A DNA stretch of 64,000 bases from Ficedula albicollis (GCF_000247815.1 NC_021678.1:25125036-25189035), one strand, 5' to 3'. Positions 1-12,508 are shown, numbered from the stretch's first letter. Notes: generated by a model from the sequence alone, not told the origin. Made by a program: numbers and translations.

Positions 1-2260
1 GGGCTGGCTGGTCTCCCTAATTGTCACAGAAGGGAAATGGCACAGCCCATGACTGCTGAAAGAAAAGGTCTCAGCTTGGGCAGTGGAGTTGCATGGCCTG
101 GGAAATGGAACTCCTCAGCTTTATCCCTGCCAGCTGGCATCTCTTCCACTGCTCCTTTTCTCTTTAGTGCCACAAATCCATAAAGCACACACATTGTCCC
201 AGAGCCCCCAGAGCTTGGCATGAGCCCTCGAGCTGTAACCACGGCTGGGTGAGGCTGCAGGGGTGAAACCACCTGGGCACTGAAGGGCTTTGCTGCAGCC
301 CTGAGTCCCAATGCCAAACTCTTGTCCACTTCTTGGTGGCCCTCTAGATTGATGACAGCATTCAAGGAAGGGGTGGTGAGGGGACAAATGAGCCCAGTGT
401 TTATTCCAGAACTGTACAGAATAGGGCTGGAAGGGACCATCTAACCTCCTTGTGCATTAGGCTTGGCCTAAAGCACCAGATATATTTGATCTGAAACCTA
501 GTCATGTTTGCATAGAAACAAGCTCGATGAGAGCCAGAATTTCATTGTCTGAAAGTAGGCAGAGACCCAGATCTACTTTGCTGAAAAAGACAAACTATTT
601 TAGAAGATGTTTTTGGAAATCTAGGCAATCTTCTCAGTGCTGTGCAATGTCTCAGTGTAAATTAAAAATCAATTACTTTCTTTTACACTAAACAATGATT
701 AAGCTGTTCAAACCACTTGGCAAGCAAACAGCTGCAGCATCCACAGAATGAGAACTTCTGGAAAGGACCATAGTGATTGCTTGGATACTTGTTTTTGATT
801 AAATTAGAACACACATGTATTTTCCCCTCCTCCTTTCCTCTAGTGGTGAGATGGGTTATCCAGGAAGCTCTGAACTTGTGTTTTACATTCTTGTGCCTAC
901 CTCTGGACCCATCAAATATAAATATTCGAAAGTTTGACTTCAACTGCTCCCAGTGGTTTCTAGATTCCCAGATGAAATGCTAAACTGCCTAAAAGAGTCT
1001 GAAGATGAAACAAACTCACCAGTAGGAAAGCAGATCTGAATATTGCATATTTTGGTAATTAATAAAAGCACCACCTTTTCAGACCCTTCATAAAAGAAAG
1101 AATCTGTGTATTAAAGCCCCAGATTATCCAGCCAGACTCTGTAGCCATAAAAATCAAAGGCAAACTGTCAGTTCTCCTTCTGCTTTCCTCTCCTCTCCAG
1201 GTGGCAAACTTCTCTTCAAAAAGATTTTTTTTTCCCCTATGGGAACCTAGAAGGAAATCCTGGAAAACAGATAGAGGTTAATATTCTTGATTTGCAACAG
1301 AAAAAGCAGGGGCAGAAATCAAAGTATTTAGCTCATGTAAGGCTGAGTAATCTGCAGGCAGCAAGGTGATGGTTTGTCAAGACATTGGGAAAGTAGCTCT
1401 TAATTCCTCAGTTTGGCTTGTGTCTCTTTTCCTTGTGCAAGAACCCTGCATAAATCACCTCCATCCTCTTTGTAGTGGATTTTTTTTGTGAGTGCCAGGG
1501 TTATATTAATTTTTAACATGCAGTATGTTCTCACCCACAGGCTGAACCCATGCTCAGAGGCAGGGTCTGCTTTAGTCAGGGTGTTTTGAAAGCCCTGCTG
1601 CTGCACATGATCTCCCTATAGATGTGTTTGGGAGGAGTTTTCTGTTGTTTCTGTGATTTTGCTGGTGTGTGGCTGCATGGGATGTCCTGCAGTGGGTCAC
1701 ACAAAGCTCTGCATCCAAAGAGGATGGATGGAATCCCTGTGGGACTGCCAGGTACCTACACTCCACACTCAGCATGCCTCACAGCTCCTGCTTGTGAGAA
1801 ATTTCAGGATACCTCTGTGCCTTCTCCACTCTGGGGCTGGCTAGAGGGCTGCCTGTCCTTCTGTGCAGTTCAGAGAATCCTTTCTAGCTGAACACTGACT
1901 GGGACACTGTGGGACACACAGACCCTGTGCCACAGCTCAGCACAGCAGTGCCTGATGCCTGCAAGAGGCAAACATTGTCTGCTTGTGTGTCATGTCTTTT
2001 TTCCCTTCTGGATTTTAACTTTCTGCTGCTACTTAACTTTGTAAAATAATGAATGACAAAAAATATGTTCTTAGAAATTCATGCCTGAGGCTGAGGCTTT
2101 TTCTAAGTAGTTTTGGCTCTTCAGAGGGAAGCTACTACTAAGCAAAAATTACCATAATTAACTATAGTAAACTGCCTGCCATTTGATGTCTGAGACTTAA
2201 AAGCTTCTGTTGGGATCCAGACGGTTTCTAAAAACAAGGCCTCAGTGGCCTAATTAAAAA
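1..2260. other. Non-coding unique sequence
   Basis: No gene is supported. Frames of 60-138 codons occur on both strands, overlap one another, and show no domain, motif or codon pattern. The only repeat I recognise is a short CR1-like scrap near 412-470. The segment 2150-2260 contains AT-rich words (CATAATTAACTATAG, CCTAATTAAAA) that could be homeodomain sites, but nothing decides this. Confidence 0.6.
412..470 (-). mobile_element. CR1 LINE 3' end scrap (possible)
   Basis: The stretch AGAATAGGGCTGGAAGGGACC followed by CATCTAACCTCC resembles the reverse complement of the CR1 3' untranslated end, which in birds typically reads AGAATGG...TTGGAAGGGACC...CATCTA on the antisense strand. Only about 45 bp match and the octamer tail is missing, so this is a low-confidence fossil fragment. 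Confidence 0.35.
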
Positions 2261-2265
2261 AGAAA

Positions 2266-2297
2266 GGGGGGAGAGAGAGAGAAAGAGAGAGAGGGGA
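2266..2297. repeat. GA-rich microsatellite
   Basis: An imperfect purine tract: a G run, then (GA)n interrupted by AAA and GGGG. It lies in unique sequence and is a simple repeat with no sign of function. Confidence 0.85.
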
Positions 2298-2805
2298 GTA
2301 GGAAAGACTTGTGATAAATCTAAATAAAACACAATGAGCTGACAAGAGGAAAGGTAAGTTCAGCCTGACTTCTTGGTCCAAATATACAGCCTGGGAAGTC
2401 TTGCCCCATCACGCTTTTCCTCTGAAGCAAATGGTCCCCTGTTGCTCTGGATCCACTTCAGTGCAAAGGAATTTTGGAGCAATGTTTCTCAGAGCATTAA
2501 AATAGAAACATCTCCTTTAAGACTTCTAGTCTTGGGAAAACACATCAGATTTTGAGTAAGTTCACCCGGAGGCAGCAGCAGCCCTTGTGATGAATGTGGG
2601 CAGCACAAATATTTGTATAGCAATTAACTGCACAGCGCAGTGGTAATAACACAAATATGTTTTTAGTGATAGTGCTTAGAGCAGCTTAAACTGGGGCTGT
2701 AAATTCATTGATTTCCTGGGGAATGGGTATTCACACCAGCAGAAGTCTCCCTCTGAGCTTGTAAATTGTTAAGCTGCTGCTGCCTCTGCGGGGTCAAGCA
2801 GGTTT

Positions 2806-2830
2806 CACAGAATCACAGAATATGACAGAA
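2806..2830 (-). mobile_element. CR1-like terminal scrap (possible)
   Basis: TTCACAGAATCACAGAATA resembles the tandem octamer-like tail (antisense of ATTCTGTG repeats) that ends avian CR1 elements. The sequence after it does not continue as CR1, so this may be only a tail remnant or a chance match. Confidence 0.3.
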
Positions 2831-2839
2831 GGTGCAGTG

Positions 2840-3535
2840 CTGGTCACACAGGGACAGCTGCAGAGGTCAGGCAGGTGCACCAGGCATGGCTCTTCCCTTG
2901 CTCTTCTGCATGCTCAGACTGCTTCTTTGCCCAATAAAACGGGAGGAGTGAGTCTGCTTCTTATCATCTTGTGCGGGAAGAAGCCTGAAAAAGGAGTAAA
3001 TGTGGTCGTGTTCATGGACAGTGACCTCTAGAAGTGACAGTGGTGGGCTCCTGTTGCTTTCTAGGTGCTTTCCAAGGGCTCTGACTGATGCAATCAGGTG
3101 GTGATGTGGTGCTGGAGGGTGTTTTCATGTACATACAGAAGCTCACGGGTCACATCCTGACTCACAGCACCACAGGGCAAATACCAGCCCCATCCTGGTG
3201 CTGTCTGTGCCTGGTGGGAAGGATCCCTTGAGACCATGAATTGCAATGTCACTACAGTGACGTTTTGCACTGTCCTGAGGCTGTGGCCAGCTTTCCAGCA
3301 TGGTGCCACTGGACAAGCTTTGCTGCTGGGGTATTTGGTGCTGAGATCTGGCAGTGCTGTGCAGCTGGAGTGTGGATGCATGTCTGGCTGTTTTGCAGGC
3401 CAAGTGAATCACAGTGGCAATTGCTACCAAAACCAAGGGTGTTCCATGACTGGGTACTCATGGTACCTGCTCACACTGCAGCTATGAGGAAGGGAACACC
3501 TGTATTGTTGGGTACTGCTGGGAACCAGGGCAAAA
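2840..3535. other. Non-coding unique sequence
   Basis: Several overlapping short frames on both strands (up to 118 codons), none with recognisable protein content. The right end may belong to the LTR described at 3540, whose 5' border I cannot fix. Confidence 0.5.
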
Positions 3536-3630
3536 GCAGCCTTGAAGCCTTGGGTTTCTCAGGCTGCTCAAGGACAAGAAACTATAACAATGATTAAACA
3601 CCTGCTGAAGATGTGAGAAATGTGATGTTT

Positions 3631-3872
3631 TGTAGAAAGCATGTTTTCAAAGAGGTGCTGCCTTCTTGGGCCAATGAGTCTTTTCTATTTTGTATTGCAC
3701 AAACTACCCTATATAACTGTAGTGTTTCTTTAAATAAAAGCTTGTAGAAAGCATGTGTTCAAAGAGGTGCTGCCTTCTTGGGCCAATGAGTCTTTTCTAT
3801 TTTGTATTGCACAAACTACCCTATATATATATATATATATATATGTAAGTGTAGTGTTTCTTTAAATAAAGC
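3631..3872 (+). repeat. 112-bp tandem duplication, two copies
   Basis: Copy 1 is 3631-3742 and copy 2 starts at 3743 with the same TGTAGAAAGCATG word. The copies differ by one substitution (GTTTTC versus GTGTTC) and by a (TA)n expansion in copy 2 exactly where copy 1 has the LTR TATA motif. Each copy ends with TTTAAATAAA. Confidence 0.95.
3822..3844. repeat. (TA)n microsatellite in LTR TATA region
   Basis: About eleven TA units replace the short CTATATAA of copy 1 of the surrounding duplication. The microsatellite therefore arose, or expanded, after the duplication or on one copy only. Confidence 0.95.
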
Positions 3873-3944
3873 TCTCTTTTGCTTCTCCATTACAGGAAGA
3901 ACTACGTTGCAGTATCTTTTTTGCCACTCTCCTGTAGCCAAAAT

Positions 3945-6900
3945 GCAGCACACATGTACAGGGCCTGGCCTGGGCTGAGGGTGGTGACCTCTCATGGATG
4001 AATGGATTGAGCTCTTGGGGGATCAGCACTACCCAAAGGGGCAGTCAGGACACTGCTGCCCGTCTCAGCTTCTGCACCTTGCACTGCAGGGTTTGCTGGG
4101 ACTCTGTCACACCACACTTGTGAGAGAGTAGCTGACACAGGTGAGATGTGTCTTCCAGGCTGAGCTCTGCCTTCAGCTCCTCTCACAGCCTCCTTCAGTG
4201 CTGCTGCAAGCAGAGGCTCCAGGAGACACGTGGGGCATTTAGAACCTCACAACTCCTGGCTGAAACAAAATAAGGAGTAAAGAGAACTGCTTGAAGGAGT
4301 TTGCACTTCTGAAAGAAAGATTAAACTTTACCCTTGAGGAGGAAGGGCACTGAGTTGCAGCTGCCTACTCACTTGGATGAAGGTTAGTTATTTCTCTAAG
4401 CCTTCTAATGAAAGGGATTGAGCTCACCTTCCTCAAAGCCCTGATGCAATGATGCTTTTCCTAACTGTCTCTTTTGGCAGTTTGGGTGGTGGGAGAAGCA
4501 ATTTATTTTCCTTCTGATGTTGATTCATCCCCAGTTGTATCTCTCTGATGTACAAGCGAGCCTTTGAGTTTGGCTCCATGAATCCTGCTGTTCTAAGTCC
4601 ACAAATAAGGCTGTAACCATGGCAATTCTGTGCTGCTCAGATAAACCATCAGTGTGGAGGACTCTTGGCCTAATGTCCCTGAAGGGAAAAGGAAAACTTT
4701 CCTTGCTCTGAGAGCTCAAGTCAGAAGAAGGAAGGAGCCAAGAAGTGCTCCTGGCCACTGTTTAGATGTGGCTGCACACAAAAGCCATACAACACCGTGC
4801 TGTCACAGCAAACAGTGATCTATTCACTGCCATGCTGTGCTTCTGGTGATCTCAGAGGCTTCCAGAACCAGACATCAGGATGCTTCCATTTATCTGTGTG
4901 CTGAAAGTCCTAGGTCACAGAAGGGCTTCTTTAAGGCTGCATAAGTGCAGTGTGATTCCACTTACTAGAACAGGATCACCTTGGCAGTCCTTTCCCATGC
5001 TGTTACCATTACAGATGTCATAGCTGCATCCTGCCAAACTTCCTCAAGGCAAACACCAAGCACAAATGAGAAAAAGCTACCCTTTTGGCCAGTAGAGCCA
5101 AGATATCCAGCAACTAGAATAAACTAGGCCAGTAAAATATGATTTCTTATACCCTGTGGACTTCAGGAGAGGAATCAGCTATTTGTCTAATAGAAGTGTA
5201 AAATGAGATGTTCCATGTTTAATGGAGGGTGTAGTTCAGTAGTGCAGCTGAGCTGATCCAATGTCTTCCTGATCCTGAATTTTTTCACTTTCCATTTGTA
5301 TATCTTTAGTGGTTGAGCTATTGTCAGCTTGGATTTTGGTTTTGCTAGTCAGCTCCTGCTGAGACAATTTAACTCACTAAATAAACTTGGCCAAAAGTTT
5401 TCCCCCAGGATAGAATAAAGACAGTGTATTCTGTCAGATTAGTGAGCTGAACTGGCTCTGTGGAGTGTCTGACACAAGGACATGGGAGGACAAGGACACA
5501 TGGACAATAATCAGGTTGGGGAAGAAAGGAGGAGAGGTAGGAAGATTAGGACTGGCTTTTTTGGTGTTGAAAAGATCTTTTTAAAGTAGTCTTGTATGCA
5601 GCTGAAAGATGCCATTAGCTGTGCTACCTGGCATTGTGGGAGATTAATCCTGTGCACAGATTTTCATCCACAGTGGTTGGGTCACACAGACTGTGTTAGA
5701 AGCAGTGCAAAAGCCCAGCATGAGGACAGTGCAGTTTATTTCTGGGAAAGGGATAGGCTTGGAGTCAGGAATGTTGTTTGTTTTTTTTTCCCAGAAAGCC
5801 CCTACAAGACTGTTTACATGATTCTGCCTTGAGCCCAATTATTCAGCAGAAGCCTCACATGGAGCTGCAGTGTATCCTAGCAGAAGCAGAGGCACTGCTG
5901 GGTAGACCTATTTTACCTCCCTAAACAGCATTAGACGTGGCAAAGAAAGCAGCTGTCTAAGCTCCAGTTGTTACAAGCTGTTTTCCCACCTCCTACCCAC
6001 CCTTTGAGATGATAATGTCTGCAAAACGCAGCGGTGTATGTACAGTATTTATGTGCTATAAATTATAGCACTTACTGTGAAGTGCACTGTGGAGATGGAG
6101 CTCCTTTTTCTTGTTCTCTGTCTATTTGGGACAGGTATTGCCTTTCTTGGTGGAAAAGCAGGGCAGCAGCTTACACCTGCAGCAGCAATTTCTGCCAGGA
6201 AGTCAGACACAGGTCTAGGTCCAGTTGCAAGGGACTTAGTAGCTGGAGAAAGTATTTTGGGGTAGTGGTGACAACTACTGGAGGTTTGTGATGGCCCTGG
6301 ATCCTGGAGATCAGGGAGGTGTAGAGGCAGAAGAGATTCATTCTACTTGGTAATTGGGTGATTTGGGTGTTCTCCCCTAACGATCTCATTGTTGGAGGGA
6401 ATTGGATGTGGAGAAGGCCATGGTTTTTGCTTTCTCCTAACACTTGCTGGGGACTGAATAAGTTTTTGTGCTTTAAGTCTGCAGCAGTCTCTGTCTGCCC
6501 AGCATGTAAGGGGCAGTGTCACGAGCCCTGACAGAGGTCTGTGTTGGCCTTGCAGGTGATACCTTCTGTGGGCCTGTCTGTCAGACCCAAACAGTGCACC
6601 CAGAGTGGAAATGTGGTCACCAAGGCTCCATACACGGGCAGTGCTGGGAAAGGGCTGTACCTTCAGCACCTCCAGATGAGCATCTGCACCTGAACAGCCC
6701 TCATGTGGCTGCTCAGCAGAGGGTGCCAGGAGTCCCTGCACGTGCACTGCTTACCCTGTGCCCCACTGTTGTGTCCTTGCCCTGGAAGGAGATCTGCCTT
6801 GTGCTTCACGCCAGAAAATGCCCAATTGCAGCACTAACACAACATAAACTGCAGGTTATTGATGTCAACTGGCTGAAATTTCACCAAATTTGAGACTTCA

Positions 6901-9900
6901 GGAGCCAGGTGCTGGGCTGCCTTCTGCCAGCCCTCTGCCAAAGCACCTGCTTCTGAGCACCATTCCTCCCCCTCCTGAGCATCTCGTGCCAAAGGCCATG
7001 CTGTCTGCAGTTCCTGCAGCGGCTCCCTGAGGCACACGCTGTGTGTGGATACGTCCTGACTTCTCCTCTTCCTCCTCTTCTAGATTTCTGCAAGCCCCTT
7101 CTCTCATCTTTTCTCACACTGCTCCTCCTTTCAGCAGCTGAAACAGCAGAGTGAGAGGTTTTTGAACTCTGGCTGAACTTACGAGATCTTTTCATAATAT
7201 TCCACATTTCCGCCAATTAGTTGTGAGAGTTTTTTAATCTAATTTTATTTATTTTTAACAGGCACTGCTCCTAGATCTCCTAGATTTACTGAGCTGATTG
7301 CAATTGCTCAGCTTCATTATTCTGTTCCAAAAGGTCTGCTGGCAAGTTTATTAAGCAATAAGGGATGAAAGACAGCATGTTTCCAGGTGGTTATAGGTTG
7401 GTGTGTTGTGTAGTGTTGATAAGACACAAGGTCAAAGGCTCATAACTTTAATCACATGGGGAAAACACCCTGGAGAGACAGGATCTTATTGGTATGGAAG
7501 TGAGTAATGAAAATGGAACTGCTATCAAAACTACCCTTTCCTCTTTGCCTGGAGAAGCTGATGCTCAGGAGAGATCTTTAGTAGAATGGTTCTGATGTCA
7601 CATCTCTGACTGTCTTCCTCTCTCAGGTTATGACCTAGGCGTAAACTTGAAATGGAAATCCCCCAAGCCAGCTCCTTTCTTTATCTTCCAGCTGGAGAGA
7701 GTTCCAGTTTTGTTGATGAAATTTATGCTGAGGGCTTTCCTCTCCCTGCAGAAACCCTGGAGCTTTCTGTGTGTGCAGGGCAATGGTCAGATCTTGTGGA
7801 GTCTGGCCCTGCCAGTGTGGCTGTGGCTTCACCCTGTGCTGCTGCTCTTGTCCCCTGCCAAGATTCCATTGGTGTCCTGCATGCCTGTAAAGAGGCATCA
7901 TCATCCTTGGGCCTGGCTGTAGCTGCAGCCATACCCTGTGCATGGGGACTCTGCTTTCCCTGAGCAAGCAGGTCATGGAATTCTTTATCTCTCATTCTTT
8001 ATCCTCACTGATGTGCTGATGTGAAAGCAAACTTTCAGATTTTTGCTCATGTCTCTGCTTTGTCACTGGTCATCACTGTGATGATGTCATGTCACTGGTG
8101 CCAGTTTCCCATCCTTACACACACCCTGTGTATCTGGGCTAATAGTACATCATAACATAACCCAGTAATTCCAGGGTGAATAATAAATTTTGGAGGATCA
8201 GAGATATGTCCTTTAGAAATGTTAAGTGATAATATTGTCTCCCTGTGGAGGCTGTTAGGAATTGTAACACCACATCTGAGGGAAAACTACCATTATAGCA
8301 ACACACAGAAGCCAGATGGGCAAGTGATCCACACAGCTTATGTCAAGAAAACAGGAAGCATCTGTCTCTGTGGGCAATGGAAGAAATAATTCATGGATCC
8401 ATGTACAGGATGTGAGATTGATAGCTGTAATTTAGCAGTGGCTGTTCAGCACTTCTATCAGCAATGACAAAGTGGCTTGCAGTGCTACCTGTTCCTAATC
8501 AATCTCTTGATCACAGTATGGAAGGGAGCTGGGCTTACCCTCTGGAGAGAGAGATCTTTTGAAACCAAGCAGCAGTGAAATACAGCCATATGGGATACCA
8601 TATGGGAGGACAACATCTGCAGAGGGCTTCATCTTTTCTTTTTCATATTTTTCCACTTCTCATCTTATTGAATTGTAAAGGGTCATTATATTAACATGTA
8701 AATCAGCTTCACAGCCACAGCTGAAAAGCCTGCTACTGTGACTCAAACTCCTGTCGCAGAGAAACCTGAGCAACAGAGTCCAATGGTGATGTCACAGAAG
8801 CAGAGAATTTCTGATTTAATTCTCCAGTGTGCAAAGTCTGGCCCTGTTGCAGAGGATGGAGGTTGGTGGGGAGCATTATATGGTTCAATGTTGTGGGACC
8901 ACCAAGGTCGGTGCAAATTTCTGGCGTTACAGGGCACTGTGAAGTCAAAGTGCTCACCCTCATTTTGTAGTTCTCCATCAGTTGACTGGAATAGTCTGAG
9001 CCTTCTGTAGGTGGAGTGATGTGGCAAGGGTTAAAGTGCTCAAAAGCTTGTCTGTTACCCCAGCCCTACCTCCCAAAAACTTAATGTGAGTGATCACCTC
9101 TGACCGCTGGTGTTGCCAGGTCTATCCAACACCCTGCAGTGCACCAAGCCACCTGCAGTGTGCTGCTTGCTCAGAAAACACAGCTCCCAGGAGTCTTCTC
9201 CACCTGGGCTGTGGGAGGAAGCAGGATGTGGCAGAGCTGGGCATCAGAAGCAAGGAGCTGCAAGTCTGTTCTTGATCCCGGTTCCCTGTGGCAGAGACCT
9301 CAGGGGGTTTCCAGTGATTCAATGAAAAGAGGAAGAGCAGGAAGATGAGAGGGCATCTCCAGGAGGAAAGAACCAATGTCATGGGCACCAGTCTCTGGTC
9401 CTCAGCTGAGGATATTTTATGCATAGGTATTCATTGGTGTAAGTGCAAGGTAGTCCTGAAGGCTGACTGGTTCAGACACAACTTAAAAGCCTTGCTGAGG
9501 AGTAGCTGCAGTAGAAACAAGCATGGAGCCTCAGTCTCCAAAATCCAGCACCTATGCTGCAATCCTCAGAGCTGGCTTTGCATCTGGAGAAAATATTTAA
9601 ACTGTGTTCTCAGGTGGCTGAGAGGGAGCTGGGCCTGTCCTATGAGCTCTGCTTCCTGCTGTGGGAAGTGAGTTATACCTGACAGGTGTCCTTAGGTTAT
9701 ATCCCTTTGTTGTGTGTGTAAGTCAGCAAATGGAGGACCTTGCCTTTCACCTAACATGGCCCCAGTTTTAAAATCTGGTGTTGAAGAGAGATTTATTTTA
9801 AGGACAGAAAATTGTGGTTTACTGTTTTATAAGTCTGATTCTGTTTATAGCCCTTTTCTTGTTCTGTTCAACTTAGTGAAACAGATTTTCATCCGGAGTA

Positions 9901-10585
9901 AATAATGTAACTGTTCCCTCCAGTGGAACTGTGATGATTCACACCAGCTTGAATTTGGTTCCACTAACCTTGACTCCTCAATGCAATCAACTCTAACATA
10001 ATTGCACTCTCATACCCATGTTTCACATCTTTGAGATTACTGCGGCAATTTTATGTAACCTAGGATAAGTTCAAACCTGATAAAACTTCTTTGAGGTCAC
10101 CCAGCTTTTGCTGGGGATGGTGATGATTGGGATTTGATAAATCTCGGTTTCCATATGATTCAAACTTCCTGGGTGTGTAGGGTTTTTGGCAGCACAGTGG
10201 GTACCTGATGGCTCTGCCTCAGGAGCCCTGGTGGCACTGGTGGCTCAGTGGGGCTGCTCCAGTGAGGAGCTCACGGGCAGGGCTGTGGTGCTGCTCTCTG
10301 GCTGAGCTGCACTGGACACAGCCAAGTGAAGGCAGTTTGGAAACAGCCCAGCACCTGCATCTTTCCTTTGGTGTAATGCTTTGGTCTGTGGTTAAACTGC
10401 AAGGATTTCTGGGCAGGGGTTGTGCAGAACCATGGACATTCACCCTGTGCTGAGCAGAGTAAGGCAGCTGGAGCTGGCAGGGGTGATGGAAACCACAATT
10501 TCCTGGGTGTGGATTGGACAGCATTGATCAGCTCCTTTTCACTGAAAGCCCTGAGTCACTAGACAAGAAGGCTATGAAAGAAGGA
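3945..10585. other. 6.6 kb without a supported gene
   Basis: Unique-looking sequence. Frames up to 134 codons (for example minus strand 6343-6747) overlap others on both strands and have no recognisable content. A perfect 19-nt inverted repeat lies at 6053-6071. A pair of CCATATGG words occurs at 8586 and 8598. I see no TE with confidence, no RNA gene and no splice-bounded exon that I can defend. Confidence 0.55.
6053..6071. other. 19-nt perfect inverted repeat
   Basis: GTGCTATAA, one A, then TTATAGCAC: 9-bp arms around a single central base. It lies in a short AT-rich stretch (6010-6085) that also has CpG-containing AACGCAGCGG and could be a conserved non-coding element. Role unknown. Confidence 0.8.
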
Positions 10586-10589
10586 GGGA

Positions 10590-10860
10590 GTGAATTGACA
10601 TTATGGCAGTGGATATTTCCTTGCCTTATCATGCCACTATTAGACTAGGAACAGCGAATGATACAGCAACACACAACTTCCTTCCAAGGCAGAAAAGAAG
10701 TGATTTATTAAAAGAGCAACCGTGCTTTTATAGACTAGATTGTGGAACACAGGATAGAAAAAGGTCATTGACCCAGGAAAGGCATCACCTCCTGAAAACA
10801 TGCTTTTACCAAAACACCACATAGCTCACACACTGCTCTGTGATCAACACCAATCTCTAT
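10590..10860 (-). mobile_element. ERV LTR piece on the minus strand
   Basis: The reverse complement of 10690-10740 reads TCTATAAAAGC (TATA box), then after about 20 bp CTTTTAATAAATCAC (polyadenylation signal), then a short downstream region with TTCTTTTCTGCCTTGG. TATA and AATAAA so close together in order is characteristic of compact avian ERV LTRs. The U5-like part would run towards 10590 and U3 towards higher coordinates. Borders, target-site duplication and a primer-binding site were not found; no internal viral frame is recognised. Confidence 0.5.
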
Positions 10861-10864
10861 CATT

Positions 10865-11640
10865 AATTCCTTTGCATCTGTTTTCTTTGAGCAGCTTGGG
10901 AAAATGCGAGCTGCATCTTTCCCTGAATCTTCACCAGTATCCACATTATCATCTGGTTCCTTCATCCACCTTAAGGTCCATTTGTTCCTCACACAGCCCT
11001 TTAACCGAATGCTCTCTCTTGCCGCATTCTTCTCTTGATGGCATTGTTGCACAGTGAGGATGTACAATGAATCTTTCTATGGCTGTTGCAGTGACTCTGG
11101 CCAAGAACCCATGCCATGGCCCTCTCACCTCCAGGAAGGATTAGAGTGAGCAAGGAAGAGGCAATGAGCCACAGCAAATCAGGACTGTGATGTACTACAG
11201 AGCTCTTCTCTACACATCCTCCCTTCACTGAGGAAGGCAAAGTGGTTTGGTGATGGATTTCATGGAAAGGGACACCTGAGAGCAACAGCTATTTGAGAAG
11301 AGAGGTGTGCTTTATGGAGAGATTATGTTTTTGTTTAAGCTTGCTTGGATGTCAAGATGACAGCTGTGTAGGGATTGTGTGGACAAATGAAGTGAGAGCT
11401 AATGCTCAGCAAGAGCAATGCAAGCTTCCCAGGGGGTATGGGTTTGCAGAACTACATGAAATCAGATTTCAGAGATCAGCCATGCTGAAATGGTATTGAC
11501 TGAAGATAAAATGCAAGCACTTACCTGCTTGTTTTCTGCAGTGCTTTATTGCTCACTTTTGTTTGGTTTTGCACTAAGTAAAGGGATCTTTCTATTCTCT
11601 CTCAGTCAGGTCTACCCTTTGCAGGTCTACAGAGGTCATC
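10865..11640. other. Sequence right of the minus-strand LTR, no gene
   Basis: A minus-strand frame of 100 codons (10765-11067) lies upstream of the LTR TATA and may be U3 or unrelated sequence. Its translation has no motif I recognise. The rest is unique-looking. Confidence 0.4.
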
Positions 11641-11732
11641 ACTCTTTCCTTATACAGGAAAGGTGGAATTACACAGGAGAAGGCAAACTCTTTCCTTATA
11701 CAGGAAAGGTGGAATTACATAGGAGAAGACAA
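11641..11732. repeat. 46-bp tandem duplication, two copies
   Basis: Copies 11641-11686 and 11687-11732, both starting ACTCTTTCCTTATACAGG. They differ at two positions (ACACAGG/ACATAGG and GGCAA/GACAA). Confidence 0.95.
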
Positions 11733-11734
11733 GG

Positions 11735-12394
11735 CTTCATTTTCTGAGTGTGCCAACAAACCACATTTTTCATGATTTGGCCATATCTGCTGTGGACTGC
11801 TGTGACTCTCTTTGTCTCTTGAAGGATTTTTTTCCCACATTTTCCATTATAGGGTAAGAGAAGAAATGAGGCCAAAGAAATTATGTGACCAAGTATTGCC
11901 TGCTGTTCTGTCCCTGGCAGTGAAGGGGAATCATCTGGTTCCTCAACCACTTTCCTGACCATGCACAGATGCTGAAAAGGGAGCTTTTTCTGTGGGGGGC
12001 AGACTCTTCTGTGCCATGGAGGTTCTGAAGGTTTAAATTTATTTAAGTGAAAATCCAAAGGTCAGGAATTTTCCAGAGGACCCCAGGGTGATCTTCTGAG
12101 GAGCCTTTCCTGTGTCATGAATGACCACAGGCATGTACTGTGGCTGTTAGCCAAGGACCACTAAGCTGGACCAGAAGCTTAGAATGTGAGATCTGCTGGT
12201 ACCATTCCCATCTGGGAGAAGGCAAAGTCGTGGCTGGGAGTGGTATCAGCAAAATCCTGCCATTGGTGGCAAAGCTGGGGGGAGGCTTGAGGTCTGCAGC
12301 ACAGGGCAGAGTCTTGCTTTGTGTGGGGAGGGATGGGGGAAATCTCTATGGCAGCCTGGACCATTGGACTTCTCACATCAGGGCAGCTTCACAG
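11735..12394. other. Non-coding unique sequence
   Basis: No supported gene. A minus-strand frame of 120 codons (11696-12058) has no recognisable domain and runs into the duplication on its right-hand side. Confidence 0.5.
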
Positions 12395-12508
12395 CAAGAG
12401 CTACAGGGTGCTATGGGTATCCTATTAGACTGCTAATCCTTGACATGCTCACAAGAGCTACAGGGTGCTATGGGTATCCTATTAGACTGCTAATCCTTGA
12501 CATGCTCA
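12395..12508. repeat. 57-bp perfect tandem duplication
   Basis: Two adjoining copies, 12395-12451 and 12452-12508, each starting CAAGAGCTACAGGG and ending GACATGCTCA. I saw no difference between them. A second, unrelated tandem array begins at the very next base. Confidence 0.95.

Larger units (their letters stand above)
3540..3940 (+). mobile_element. ERV-type solo LTR with doubled promoter segment
   Basis: Read on the plus strand this has LTR order: a U3-like stretch, a CCAAT motif (GGGCCAATGAG), a TATA-like CCCTATATAA, AATAAA, then CTCTCTTTTGCTTCTCC and a pyrimidine/AG-rich end. The CCAAT-TATA-AATAAA block is present twice (3631-3742 and 3743-3872). No internal viral gene is seen next to it, so it is probably a solo LTR or fragment. 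It resembles avian ERVL-type LTRs from general knowledge, but the family is not certain and the TG...CA ends could not be located. It is certainly not coding. Confidence 0.55.

Noticed and set aside
8586..8605. Two CCATATGG words 12 bp apart as possible SRF sites
   Set aside because: A CArG box needs CC, six A/T, GG; here only four A/T lie between. At most an E-box-like CATATG pair.
10765..12058. Two minus-strand frames both containing Glu-Pro-Asp-Asp, and a shared ATCATCTGGTTCCT word near 10948 and 11929
   Set aside because: The similarity extends only about 30 bp with mismatches; too weak to call an ERV internal region or paired LTRs.
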